From an uncultured Pseudomonadota bacterium (GTDB lineage: Bacteria; Pseudomonadota; Alphaproteobacteria; Rs-D84): 24,759 nucleotides of DNA. The notes under the pieces are model-generated. The model was not told the DNA's origin and searched no databases. It was given only the letters and a program-made list of their open reading frames with translations. The position numbers were made by a program, and so were the translations under genes. The DNA lies in assembly GCA_947165335.1 (NCBI GenBank), contig CAMVAB010000008.1, forward strand, positions 1 to 24,759. Reading direction: 5' to 3'. Positions 7,294 to 16,300 of this stretch are shown in pieces; the first letter of the stretch is position 1; every line of letters starts with the position of its first letter.

Positions 7294-7816
7294 ACTAATT
7301 TTAATGTCTTGTTGTGCACCATGTTCATGTGGGGCTATCAAACAGCTTGTATACGGTGAAATTCCTGACATAGACGATTTTATCGTTATGTTTTTCAACC
7401 CAAATATTTTTCCCGAAACTGAATATCAAAAAAGATTAAACGAACAAATTAAATATTGTGAAAAATTGGGTGTAAAATACGTTGTTGGTGATTACAATCA
7501 TGACGATTGGCTAAACGCAGTATGTGGTTTAGAATCTGAACCTGAACGCGGAAAAAGATGTGGTAAATGTTTTGCTTATCGTTTTTGTTATGCGCGTGAA
7601 TATGCGAAAAAACATGGATTTAATGCGATTGCATCGGTGTTTGGGGTATCGCGATTCAAAGATCAAAATCAGGTTGATTGCGCAGCAAACGAATCTTGTG
7701 GTGATATAAAATATTTACCAATTAAATGGAACGAAGATTTACGCCAACAAATCAATCGTGAAACTGATTTTTATCGTCAAAAATATTGCGGATGTGAATT
7801 TAGTAAAAGAGATTAA
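7280..7816 (+). CDS. queH: Epoxyqueuosine reductase QueH
   Basis: The protein has 178 residues and matches the QueH (DUF208) family, the iron-sulfur enzyme that performs the last step of queuosine synthesis in tRNA, replacing QueG. The family cysteine signatures are visible: the SCCAPCSCGA start with Cys11-Cys12, RCGKCF with Cys94 and Cys97, and the C-terminal YCGCEFS with Cys170 and Cys172. RGKRCGKCFAYR and the VFGVSRFKDQNQVD segment also fit. It acts on tRNAs with GUN anticodons. It sits between the unknown gene at 6961 and a Nudix gene, with no other queuosine gene in the window. Confidence 0.93.
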   Translation: MSETKLILMSCCAPCSCGAIKQLVYGEIPDIDDFIVMFFNPNIFPETEYQKRLNEQIKYCEKLGVKYVVGDYNHDDWLNAVCGLESEPERGKRCGKCFAYRFCYAREYAKKHGFNAIASVFGVSRFKDQNQVDCAANESCGDIKYLPIKWNEDLRQQINRETDFYRQKYCGCEFSKRD

Positions 7817-7818
7817 AC

Positions 7819-8307
7819 ATGGCTGAATTTTGGGATGTTTATGATATAAACGGTAAAAAATTAAATAAAGTTGTCCAACGAGATAAAGATTGGTTAAGCA
7901 AAGAAGAATACCATATGGGGTCCGCAGTTTTTATCAAAGATGAATTTGACGATTTTTTAATCCAACAAAGATCTTTTAATAAAAGTTTGTTTCCTGGAAA
8001 ATGGTCTATTACTGGCGGCTCTGCACTTGCTGGGGAAAACGCCAAACAGTGTGCGATACGTGAAGTCAAAGAAGAATTAGGTATCGCATTAAAACAACAA
8101 GATTTAAAGAAAATATATCATTTTATTGAACGTCAATGCCATTTTAATATATTTGTAGCCTCTGTTCCAAAAACAACCAAAATAAAACGTCAAATTGAAG
8201 AAGTCGAACAAATTGCATGGGTATCTCGTCAAAAGATGCTAGAAATTTATCACAGTGGCGATTTCATGTTGCCATTTATAGACGAAATGTTAAACCGTAT
8301 CAAATAA
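7819..8307 (+). CDS. Nudix hydrolase, IPP-isomerase-like subgroup
   Basis: This is a 162-residue protein with a complete Nudix box, G-x5-E-x7-REVKEELGI, at residues 67-89, which binds the metal and catalyses cleavage of nucleoside-diphosphate-type substrates. The start (EFWDVYDINGKKL) and the stretch LIQQRSFNKSLFPGKWSITGG resemble the YfcD/IPP-isomerase-like branch, in which substrates are mostly undefined. It starts two bases after the queH stop, so it ends the metG operon. No clear hairpin terminator follows it before the fabD promoter. Confidence 0.88.
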   Translation: MAEFWDVYDINGKKLNKVVQRDKDWLSKEEYHMGSAVFIKDEFDDFLIQQRSFNKSLFPGKWSITGGSALAGENAKQCAIREVKEELGIALKQQDLKKIYHFIERQCHFNIFVASVPKTTKIKRQIEEVEQIAWVSRQKMLEIYHSGDFMLPFIDEMLNRIK

Positions 8308-8341
8308 CATTTTTACTGTTTTTTATAGACACGATAATAAT

Positions 8342-8369
8342 TTGATTTTTGCTTTTAATTTTCTATAAT
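8342..8369 (+). promoter_or_regulatory. Predicted fabD operon promoter
   Basis: TTGATT (8342-8347), a 16-base spacer and TATAAT (8364-8369), with the -35 box again running on as TTGATTTTT. An AAGGTG ribosome-binding site lies shortly before the ATG at 8399. Confidence 0.75.
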
Positions 8370-8398
8370 TTTATTGAAAATTAACAAAAGGTGAAAAT

Positions 8399-9283
8399 AT
8401 GTCATCTATATACGTTTTTCCAGGTCAGGGCGCGCAAGCCATTGGAATGGGACTCGATTTATATCAAAACAACGCCGAAGCGCGCGCTGTATTTGATGAA
8501 ATGGACACTGCACTGGGTGAAAAATTATCAGATATAATTTTCAATGGTCCAATTGAAACATTGACATTAACAGCAAATGTTCAACCTGCAATTTTGGCAA
8601 CTTCGATTGCTATGTTCCGCGCAGGAAATTACCCAATGCCGGACTATGTTGCTGGACATTCGCTTGGTGAATATACTGCTTTATGCGTCGCAGGGGCTTT
8701 ATCTTTGGCCGACACTATTAAATTAGTGCGTCTTCGCGGTGAATCTATGCAAAACGCTGTCCCTATGGGTCATGGTGCAATGGCTGTGATACTTGGTCTT
8801 GAATTTGATGCGTTAAAATCAGTTTGTGAAAAGGCAGAAGATGAAACTGGTTCTGTGTGCGATATCGCAAATGATAATTGTCCGGGACAAATTGTTATAT
8901 CCGGTGCAAACAACGCTATTGAACGCGCTATGGAACTCGCCAAAGAAGCAGGTGCACGTCGCGCTATGAAATTGGCTTTGTCTGTTCCACCACATTCAAG
9001 GTTGATGGAACCAGTGGTTGCGGTTATGAAAAAAGCATTGGATGAAATTGAAATCAAAGAGCCGATCGTTCCAATTATTTCGAATAAAACATGTAAACCT
9101 ATGACTGATATCAATGAAATCAAAGATGCTTTGCTTTATCAAATCACACATGGCGTTCGTTGGCGCGAATCTGTATTAAATATGGTTGATCTGGGAATTG
9201 ACGATTTAACCGAAATCGGCCCAGGCGAAGCACTGATTGGCATGGTAAAACGCACAACAGATAAAATAAACGCACATAAATAA
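8399..9283 (+). CDS. fabD: Malonyl-CoA:ACP transacylase
   Basis: This 294-residue enzyme transfers malonyl groups from CoA to acyl carrier protein to feed fatty-acid elongation. The N-terminal FPGQGAQ is at 7-13, the nucleophile motif GHSLGE at 86-91 has Ser88, and His199 lies in the SVPPHS segment (usually APFHS). The end (TEIGPGEALIGMVKR) is typical of FabD. It heads a fabD-fabG-mnmG-unknown operon. The usual acpP and fabF neighbours are missing. Confidence 0.96.
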   Translation: MSSIYVFPGQGAQAIGMGLDLYQNNAEARAVFDEMDTALGEKLSDIIFNGPIETLTLTANVQPAILATSIAMFRAGNYPMPDYVAGHSLGEYTALCVAGALSLADTIKLVRLRGESMQNAVPMGHGAMAVILGLEFDALKSVCEKAEDETGSVCDIANDNCPGQIVISGANNAIERAMELAKEAGARRAMKLALSVPPHSRLMEPVVAVMKKALDEIEIKEPIVPIISNKTCKPMTDINEIKDALLYQITHGVRWRESVLNMVDLGIDDLTEIGPGEALIGMVKRTTDKINAHK

Positions 9284-9293
9284 GGAACTAAAA

Positions 9294-10019
9294 ATGTTTG
9301 AATTAAAAGATAAAGTTGTTTTGATAACTGGTGCCACTGGTGGTATTGGTGGTGCAATCGCAACACAAATGAAACACGCTGGTGCAACAGTTGTTGTAAC
9401 CGGACGTAATTTGGAAAAACTTTCAGCATTTGACGATTCTTTTATCAAAATTCAATCTGATTTATCTGTTCCAGGGGCTGCTGAAAAATTGATAAAAGAC
9501 ACAATTGAAAAAACAGGGCGTATCGATGTTTTAATAAATAACGCTGGTATTACTGCTGACACACTAATGATGCGCATGAGTGATGAACAATTCGACAATG
9601 TATTGAATACAAATCTTCGTGCAACATTTCAATTATGTCGCGCATGCTTAATGCCTATGATGAAACAACGTTTTGGTCGTATTATAAATATGGCGTCCAT
9701 AGTTGGCGTTGTTGGCGGCGCAGGCCAAGCAAACTATGCGGCATCCAAAGGCGCGATTATATCAATGACAAAATCTATTGCAGCCGAAGTTGCATCACGC
9801 GGTATTACAGCAAATGCAATTGCGCCTGGATTTATCAAAACACCAATGACAGATGTTTTACCAGAAGAATTGAAAAAGAAATATCTTGAACAAATTCCAG
9901 CAGGACGTTTTGGTGAACCAATTGATATTGCGAACGCTTGTGTATTTTTGGCAAGCGACGAAGCATCCTATATCAACGGACAAACAATTCATATAAATGG
10001 TGGAATGGGACGTTTTTAA
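9294..10019 (+). CDS. fabG: 3-oxoacyl-ACP reductase
   Basis: This 241-residue short-chain dehydrogenase reduces 3-oxoacyl-ACP with NADPH in fatty-acid elongation. The Rossmann glycine motif TGATGGIG is at 12-19, NNAG at 82-85, catalytic Ser135, and Tyr148/Lys152 in the YxxxK motif. The C-terminus (YINGQTIHINGGMGRF) is typical of FabG. An AAGGA ribosome-binding site overlaps the fabD stop, so expression is linked to fabD. Confidence 0.96.
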   Translation: MFELKDKVVLITGATGGIGGAIATQMKHAGATVVVTGRNLEKLSAFDDSFIKIQSDLSVPGAAEKLIKDTIEKTGRIDVLINNAGITADTLMMRMSDEQFDNVLNTNLRATFQLCRACLMPMMKQRFGRIINMASIVGVVGGAGQANYAASKGAIISMTKSIAAEVASRGITANAIAPGFIKTPMTDVLPEELKKKYLEQIPAGRFGEPIDIANACVFLASDEASYINGQTIHINGGMGRF

Positions 10020-10023
10020 TAAA

Positions 10024-11691
10024 ATGAAAAATTATGATGTGATTGTTATCGGTGGTGGACACGCGGGCACAGAGGCGGCCGCTGCTGCTGCACGTCGTGG
10101 CGCAAAAACACTTCTTTTGACTATGCGCGAAAGTGATATTGGCGCAATGTCTTGTAATCCATCTATCGGCGGTCCTGGCAAATCACAAATGGTTGCAGAA
10201 ATAGCGACATTTGGTGGCGTTATGCCTTTTGCGGCTGACAGTGCCGGCATCCATTGGCGCACATTAAACGCATCACATGGCGCTGCGACTCAGGCATTGC
10301 GCGCACAAATAGATCGTAATTTTTATCATGATGCTGTTATGCGTATTTTGAAAAACACAAAAAATCTTGATGTTATTTTTGAATCTGTTTTGGATCTTGA
10401 TTTAGAAAACAAACAAATAAACAACAAATATTCTGCCAAATCTATCGTGTTAACAACAGGGACTTTTTTGGGCGGACTTGTCACACGCGGAAGTGAAAAA
10501 ATTGCATCCGGTCGTTTAATGGACAATGGCGAATACCAGGAAAACGATTCCCATATTTCATCTGTATTGAAAAAAGCAGGTTTTGAATTATTACGTCTTA
10601 AAACTGGGACACCTGCACGTATATATCGCGATTCCATAGATTTTAGTGTATGCGAAGAACAACCTGGTGATGTTCCACATGATTGGTTTGGTGTCGGGGA
10701 TGATAAAAACACAATAAATGATAAATGTTTTATTACACACACAAACGAAAATACACATGAAATAATTCGCAAAAATATCAAAGACGCACCAATGTATAAT
10801 GGCGACATTCGTGGACTGGGGCCGCGTTATTGCCCATCACTCGAAGACAAGGTTATGCGTTTTCCAGAACATAAAACACACCATGTATTTTTGGAACCAG
10901 AAGGTTTTAACAGCGATTTAATTTATCCAAACGGAATATCAACATCTTTTGGTGCTGACATCCAAGATAAATGGATTCGTACAATTCCAGGCCTCGAAAA
11001 TGCCCGTATAGCGCGTTATGGTTATGCTATCGAATATGATGCAATCGATGCACGTGTACTTAAAAACACACTTGAATCAAAAGATATTGATGGCTTGTTT
11101 TTTGCTGGTCAAATTAATGGAACATCTGGATATGAAGAGGCCGCAGCCCAAGGTTTAATCGCGGGTGCAAACGCCGCAGCACACGCATTAGATATTAAAC
11201 CTTTGATAATCGACAGAACCAATTCTATGATTGGTGTGTTGATTGACGATATAACAACGCTTGGTGTCGATGAACCATATCGTATGTTTACTTCACGTGC
11301 TGAATACCGATTAAATTTGCGTGCAGATAACGCGATTTTAAGATTGGGTAAAACATCTGAAAAACTCGGTTTAATATCGCATGAATTATATAAACAAATA
11401 AAAAACATTCGTGAAAACACAGCGAAAGAAAATGATAAGTTTTATGCCGGATATATCGAAAGAAACGAACGCGAAATCGCAAACTATAAAAAAGATAGTG
11501 AATTAAAAATACCAGCAAATTTTGATTATAAATCATTATCAGGTTTAACAAATGAATTAGTTGAAAAATTGACTAAAACGCGCCCACAAAATATCGCTGC
11601 ATTATCAAGAATTCCCGGAATAACACCTGCTGGAATTATGGTAGTAATGCGCAAAATTAAAAGTGGAAAAAAACCAAAAGAGCAAAAATAA
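10024..11691 (+). CDS. mnmG: tRNA uridine-5-carboxymethylaminomethyl modification enzyme MnmG, compact form
   Basis: This FAD enzyme works with MnmE to modify the wobble uridine (U34) of certain tRNAs. The FAD-binding motif GGGHAGTEAA starts at residue 10. Further family segments are SCNPSIGGPGKSQ, LKTGTPARI, RYCPSLEDK, HHVFLEPEG and MFTSRAEYRL. The C-terminal motif (FDYKSLSGL ... RPQNIAALSRIPGITPAGI) is intact. At 555 residues it is clearly shorter than the usual ~620. The missing part lies between the LGKTSEKLGLIS region and YAGYIERNE, where the family normally has a longer helical stretch. I chose the ATG at 10024, just after the fabG stop, because the start at 9997 would lie inside fabG and adds nothing family-like. 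mnmE is not in the window. Confidence 0.95.
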   Translation: MKNYDVIVIGGGHAGTEAAAAAARRGAKTLLLTMRESDIGAMSCNPSIGGPGKSQMVAEIATFGGVMPFAADSAGIHWRTLNASHGAATQALRAQIDRNFYHDAVMRILKNTKNLDVIFESVLDLDLENKQINNKYSAKSIVLTTGTFLGGLVTRGSEKIASGRLMDNGEYQENDSHISSVLKKAGFELLRLKTGTPARIYRDSIDFSVCEEQPGDVPHDWFGVGDDKNTINDKCFITHTNENTHEIIRKNIKDAPMYNGDIRGLGPRYCPSLEDKVMRFPEHKTHHVFLEPEGFNSDLIYPNGISTSFGADIQDKWIRTIPGLENARIARYGYAIEYDAIDARVLKNTLESKDIDGLFFAGQINGTSGYEEAAAQGLIAGANAAAHALDIKPLIIDRTNSMIGVLIDDITTLGVDEPYRMFTSRAEYRLNLRADNAILRLGKTSEKLGLISHELYKQIKNIRENTAKENDKFYAGYIERNEREIANYKKDSELKIPANFDYKSLSGLTNELVEKLTKTRPQNIAALSRIPGITPAGIMVVMRKIKSGKKPKEQK

Positions 11692-12161
11692 TGAAAGAAG
11701 GCACAAAAAAGAACATTTATTATGAACTGCGCACAAATGATGTACGCATTAAAAGAACCAAGGATGGTACCGACTATATTTTTGGTCGTTACAGCGTACA
11801 TTCTTATTGGGGACATTTATATATTTGTAAACTTAATCCTGACAATAACGTTTATGTTTATCTGTCTGTGTCAGAACGCGGTACAGAATGGCATGATGGC
11901 CAACCTAAAAATACTGCTTATGAAATATTTATCGCCGCACAAAACAAAGCGAACGGCAAGAAATATATCGACCCATATAAAAACATTCCTGTTGATGAAG
12001 TAATTAACGATTCTGTTAACAGATTTGATAAAATGTTTAACGAATCCGCTGCTGATATTTTTCCATACGATATGCCAGAACAACAATACAAAAAAACTAT
12101 CGCAAAAATGAGAAATATTTTTGCACAAAACATAAGGCAATTTAAAACCCGAACAAAATAA
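11691..12161 (+). CDS. Unknown conserved-looking protein downstream of mnmG
   Basis: This is a 156-residue soluble protein that I do not recognise. It has no signal peptide or membrane segment. The first half is rich in aromatic residues and looks like beta strands (YIFGRYSVHSYWGHLYICKL, then NVYVYLSVSERG), and the second half looks helical (VDEVINDSVNRFDKMFNE). Its start overlaps the mnmG stop by one base (TAATG), so it is probably the last gene of the fabD operon. Ordinary codon use and the coupling support a real gene. No function can be given. Confidence 0.7.
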   Translation: MKEGTKKNIYYELRTNDVRIKRTKDGTDYIFGRYSVHSYWGHLYICKLNPDNNVYVYLSVSERGTEWHDGQPKNTAYEIFIAAQNKANGKKYIDPYKNIPVDEVINDSVNRFDKMFNESAADIFPYDMPEQQYKKTIAKMRNIFAQNIRQFKTRTK

Positions 12162-12193
12162 AAAACCTTGTGTTTTGAGGTTTTGTTGGTTAA

Positions 12194-12199
12194 TATAAT
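12194..12199 (+). promoter_or_regulatory. Predicted -10 box of tRNA-Thr
   Basis: A perfect TATAAT lies 7 bases before the mature tRNA 5' end. No good -35 box is visible at normal spacing, so this promoter may be weak or the tRNA may also be read from upstream. Confidence 0.45.
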
Positions 12200-12206
12200 C
12201 ACACTT

Positions 12207-12282
12207 GCCGGTTTAGCTCAGTTGGTAGAGCATCTCATTCGTAATGAGGGGGTCGTAGGTTCAAGTCCTATAACCGGCACCA
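12207..12282 (+). tRNA. tRNA-Thr(CGT)
   Basis: A complete 76-base cloverleaf. The acceptor GCCGGTT (12207-12213) pairs with AACCGGC (12272-12278). The anticodon stem-loop is TCTCA-TTCGTAA-TGAGG with anticodon CGT at 12240-12242. The T-arm is GTAGG-TTCAAGT-CCTAT. CCA is encoded at 12280-12282. It reads ACG threonine codons. Confidence 0.95.
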
Positions 12283-12293
12283 CAAATAAAAAC

Positions 12294-12316
12294 CACCGGC
12301 AAATGCCGGTGTTTTT
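12294..12316. terminator. Bidirectional terminator between tRNA-Thr and nth
   Basis: The perfect palindrome CACCGGCAAATGCCGGTG (12294-12311) has an A-rich left flank and a T-run (12312-12316). The nth stop codon lies in the T-run. Read on the minus strand, the 18 bases are identical to the terminator at 17319. Confidence 0.88.
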
Positions 12317-12989
12317 ATATTCTTTTATCTTTCGCATTACACCAATTTGCAACTGGGCAATGTTCACAATTGGGTCTTAACGCTTTACATGTATAACGAC
12401 CATGTAAAACCATTACATGATTAACAATTGGGTGATATTTTTGTGGTATTATTTTTAAAAGTTTTTCTTCGGCTTTTTCTGGCGTATTTTCCGCCATACC
12501 AACCCAACCATAACGATGTGCATTACGGAAAACGTGTGTATCAACACCAATATTTGGCGCACCCCATAAAACATTCATAATTACATTTGCCGTCTTTTGA
12601 CCAACACCCGCCAATTTCATTAACTCATTACGATTATGGTATTTTTGTGGAAATTTATAGTTTTTATTATCGCTGTTTTTATCTTTTAATTGTTGCGATA
12701 ATTTTATAATGTTTTCGGCCTTGTTATTAAAAAAAGAAATAACGCGTATATGCTTTTTTAATCCATCCAACCCAAGTTTTAACATCTTGTCCGGGGTTGG
12801 GGCAACCTTGAAAAGTTCAGGTGTCACTTCATTGACTTTTTTATCGGTTGCCTGGGCGGACAAAATAACCGCCACAGCAAAAGTAAATTCATTTGTAGAA
12901 TATAATTCTGACCGGATATTCATATTCAATGTCGGACAAACATTTTCAAAATAAATATCCGGTGTAAGAGTTATTTTACTTTTTGACAT
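12315..12989 (-). CDS. nth: Endonuclease III (DNA base-excision glycosylase/lyase)
   Basis: The protein has 224 residues. It removes oxidised pyrimidines from DNA and nicks the abasic site. The helix-hairpin-helix motif LAGVGQKTANVIMNV (126-140) contains catalytic Lys132, and Asp150 is in GVDTHVFR. The iron-sulfur cluster cysteines are 201, 208, 211 and 217, in the classic C-x6-C-x2-C-x5-C spacing. A short polar insert (KDKNSDNKNY, about 102-111) precedes the helix-hairpin-helix. The start overlaps the end of the small upstream gene by 19 bases, so nth is probably the last gene of the ileS transcript. Confidence 0.96.
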   Translation of the reverse strand: MSKSKITLTPDIYFENVCPTLNMNIRSELYSTNEFTFAVAVILSAQATDKKVNEVTPELFKVAPTPDKMLKLGLDGLKKHIRVISFFNNKAENIIKLSQQLKDKNSDNKNYKFPQKYHNRNELMKLAGVGQKTANVIMNVLWGAPNIGVDTHVFRNAHRYGWVGMAENTPEKAEEKLLKIIPQKYHPIVNHVMVLHGRYTCKALRPNCEHCPVANWCNAKDKRI

Positions 12990-13330
12990 AATTCAGCACA
13001 TTGGTTATCACAAATTTCACCAGCAATAGAATTAGAAGATTTGAATGTAAAATCATCTAATAATTTACCTTTGCATAAACATTTAAAAATATATTCTTCA
13101 TACTTTGCAACGACCATATTGTCCTGCATTTCTGTTGTGATATTTTTAGCATTTCTTACACAAAATCCAGGACCTTTAACTGTTTTTGGAGATTCATCCA
13201 AAACCCTTACAGTTTCTGTGGTCGTCGTTGTAATATTGTCTATTACATATTTATCTTGTTTTTTCAAACCAAGAAACCATAATAATGCGACACAAAATAT
13301 TATAAAAAATATTATTATTGCTTTTTTCAT
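12971..13330 (-). CDS. Small exported or membrane-anchored Cys-rich protein, unknown
   Basis: This is a 119-residue protein that I do not recognise. A Lys-Lys start followed by a strong hydrophobic segment (about residues 4-21) indicates a signal anchor or signal peptide; there is no lipobox. The remainder has a Thr-rich linker (NITTTTTETV) and six cysteines (57, 84, 86, 107, 111, 115), an even number that would suit three disulfides in the periplasm. It lies 15 bases after ileS and overlaps nth by 19 bases, so it is probably co-transcribed with both. Confidence 0.65.
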   Translation of the reverse strand: MKKAIIIFFIIFCVALLWFLGLKKQDKYVIDNITTTTTETVRVLDESPKTVKGPGFCVRNAKNITTEMQDNMVVAKYEEYIFKCLCKGKLLDDFTFKSSNSIAGEICDNQCAELCQKVK

Positions 13331-13345
13331 TTTTTATTCCATCTT

Positions 13346-16300
13346 TTATGCCTTTTCAATATTGATTGCGAAATTGTAATTTTCGATTTGTGTGCTGAAT
13401 TGGTCTGCACTACCAACAACCATTTCAACAATCAACGCATCGTGCATAACACGTTTTTTATGTGTTTCAATTGCATTCGATAAAGCAACATCAGCAGAAT
13501 ATGTTAATTTAATTCTGTCCGAAACATCCAAATTTGCCGCTTTACGCGAATCTTGGATAAAGCGCAAGGCATCATTTACCAAACCCTCACTAACAAGCTC
13601 GCCATTTATTTCAGTATTTAAAACAACAACGGCTGTACTGTCTGGTAATGCGCTGCCTGTTACACCATCTTTGACTGTTAAACGGTTTTCAAATTCGTCG
13701 CTTTCAAGTGTATATTCGCCAACAACCAATTTATCACTGTCTAATTTGTAATCACCACGTTTGACAGCCGGGATAATATCTTTCAAGGCACCACCAAGAC
13801 GCGCACCTATTTTTGGCGTGATTAAATAGATAAAACTATCCGCAACTGATTTGATATCATCAATAAATTTGACTTCTTTAACATTTAATTCATCCGCGAT
13901 AATATCACTGTATTCACGCATATCAACGCCAGCAATAGTAGCGTCCGACAGCGGCAAACGATTGCGTAATTTATATTGTTCACGTAATTGTTTTCCAACT
14001 GATACTATCATTTGAACACGACGCATATCGTTCAATATTTTTGCATCTGTTTCTGTTGTCTTTGGCCAATCTTGCAGGTGAACAGATTCTTCGCCTGTTA
14101 AATCCTTGAATATATATTCAGATATAAATGGGGCAAAAGGTGCCAAACATTTACAGAATGTTTTTAACACATAATGCAATGTTTCAAATGCCGACACATC
14201 TTCGTCCCAGAATCTGTCGCGGTTACGACGAATATACCAGTTGTTCAATATATCAAGGAATCGAACAAATTCTTTAACAGCTATATCAGGTTTATATTCG
14301 TTCAAAGAATCAGTAGTTGTTTTAACCAATTCATTTAATTCAGCCAAGATATATTTATCTAATAAATTGTCTGATTCAGGGTCTTTTTCTACTGTGATAT
14401 TTCCGGCGTTAGCATACAAAGTAAAGAAGTGATACGCATTCCACAATGGAGTTAATATAGTTTTAATTGAATCATTAAATACTTTACCTTCTTTATCAAC
14501 ACCAACACCTTCGGCTTTCATAAAATTGCTGCCTTGGATAAACAAACGGATTGCGTCCGCACCATATGTTTCAAGTTGTTCACTTGGGTCAACATAGTTA
14601 TGTAATGATTTTGAAAACTTACGTTTTTGTTCGTCTAAAATCATACCATTCGCAGACACGGTTTTAAATGCAGGTTTATCAAATAACGCCACCGCCATTA
14701 TCATCAAAGAATAAAACCAACCACGTGTTTGATCTTGACCTTCGATAATATAATCAGCCGGGAAATTCGCTTTGAACTTATCTTGATTTTCAAACGGATA
14801 ATGCAATTGAGCAAAAGGCATAGAACCACTTTCAAACCAGCAATCTAAAACATCAGTTATGCGATGCCATCCGTCTTTTGTAAGTTTATCTAATGTAGGT
14901 CTGTGTAAATCGTCGATTTTTACACCAAAGAAATCTTCCATTTCTTTTACCGAGCCAAAGATTTTATATTCGCCATCTTTTTCCCAGATTGGTAATGGAA
15001 CGCCCCAAAATCTATTTCTTGATATTCCCCATGGGCGCGCGTTTTCAATCCACGCCATAAATCTATTTCCGGCACTTGTCCAAGTTGTTTGGTTTTCGGT
15101 TATTTCAACAAGACGTTCACGAATTTTTGGAACATCGATATACCATGCGTCTGTCGCACGATAAATCAATTTTTCTTTACTGCGTGGACCAAATGGATAA
15201 CTGTGTTTATGTTGATCTTTTTTAACCAAAATACCATTTGTTTTTAACCAATCGATAATTTTTGGATTGGCTTCGAATATATTCATACCCGCCCAATCTT
15301 TGACAGAAGCATCAAAATTACCATAATCATCAACATTCAAAATTACAGGAAACTTTGGATCGAGCGCTTTGGCTGCTAAATAATCATCTTCACCAAATGC
15401 AGGTGCAATATGAACAATTCCGGTACCATCGCCATCACTTACATAATCAGCAGCGATTATTTGGTGCAACAATGGGTTTGAGTTTGCATAATAATCAAAT
15501 ATTGGTTTATAATGTAGACCGACTAAATCTTTACCCGAAACAGTACCAAGATTTTCTGAACCATCAAAAACTTTTTCGTATGCCTTTAAACGCGACGCTG
15601 CCAAAACATAAACATGACCGTCCGAGTGTTTCATGCGAACATATTCCATATTTGGATTTACCGCCAACGCAGAATTCGCAGGCAATGTCCATGGCGTTGT
15701 TGTCCATGCAATTGCGCGATCACCATTTTCAAGTTCAAACCAAACTGTGACAGTATCATCGACAACATCTTGGTATTCGCTTGACGCTTCGCTGTTTGAT
15801 AAAACAGTACCAAGTTTCCAATCAAATGGGTTAACTTTGAAATCTTTATAAAGCAAACCTTTGTCATATAATTGTTTTAATGCCCAAATTACAGATTCCA
15901 TATAATTTTTATCCATGGTGCGATAACCATGTGCATCGCCACCATCAACCCAACGACCAATTCTTTCAATAAAGCGCAACCATTCATTTGTATATGTCAT
16001 AACATCACTGCGACACATATCGCAAAAAGCGGCGATGCCATCAGTTGCGACGATATCTTTGGCTGATTTGCCTTGCTTTTTTTCAACAGAATTTTCCGCA
16101 GGCAATCCATGACAATCCCATCCGAGTTCACGAACAACATGTTTACCGTTCATAGTATGAAAACGAGAAACCATATCTTTAATAGCCGACACCCCTAAAT
16201 GTCCCCAATGCGGCAAACCGTTTCCAAAAGGCGGCCCGTCATAAAAATTAAATGGTTCCCCCATTTTTGTTTTATTCAAAGATTTATGGAAAGTATCATC

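Noticed and set aside
10326..10808. Minus-strand open frame opposite mnmG
   Set aside because: Its sequence has no recognisable features and mirrors the codon pattern of mnmG.
13392..13751. Plus-strand frames opposite ileS
   Set aside because: They are antisense shadows of a certain gene, with no start signals.
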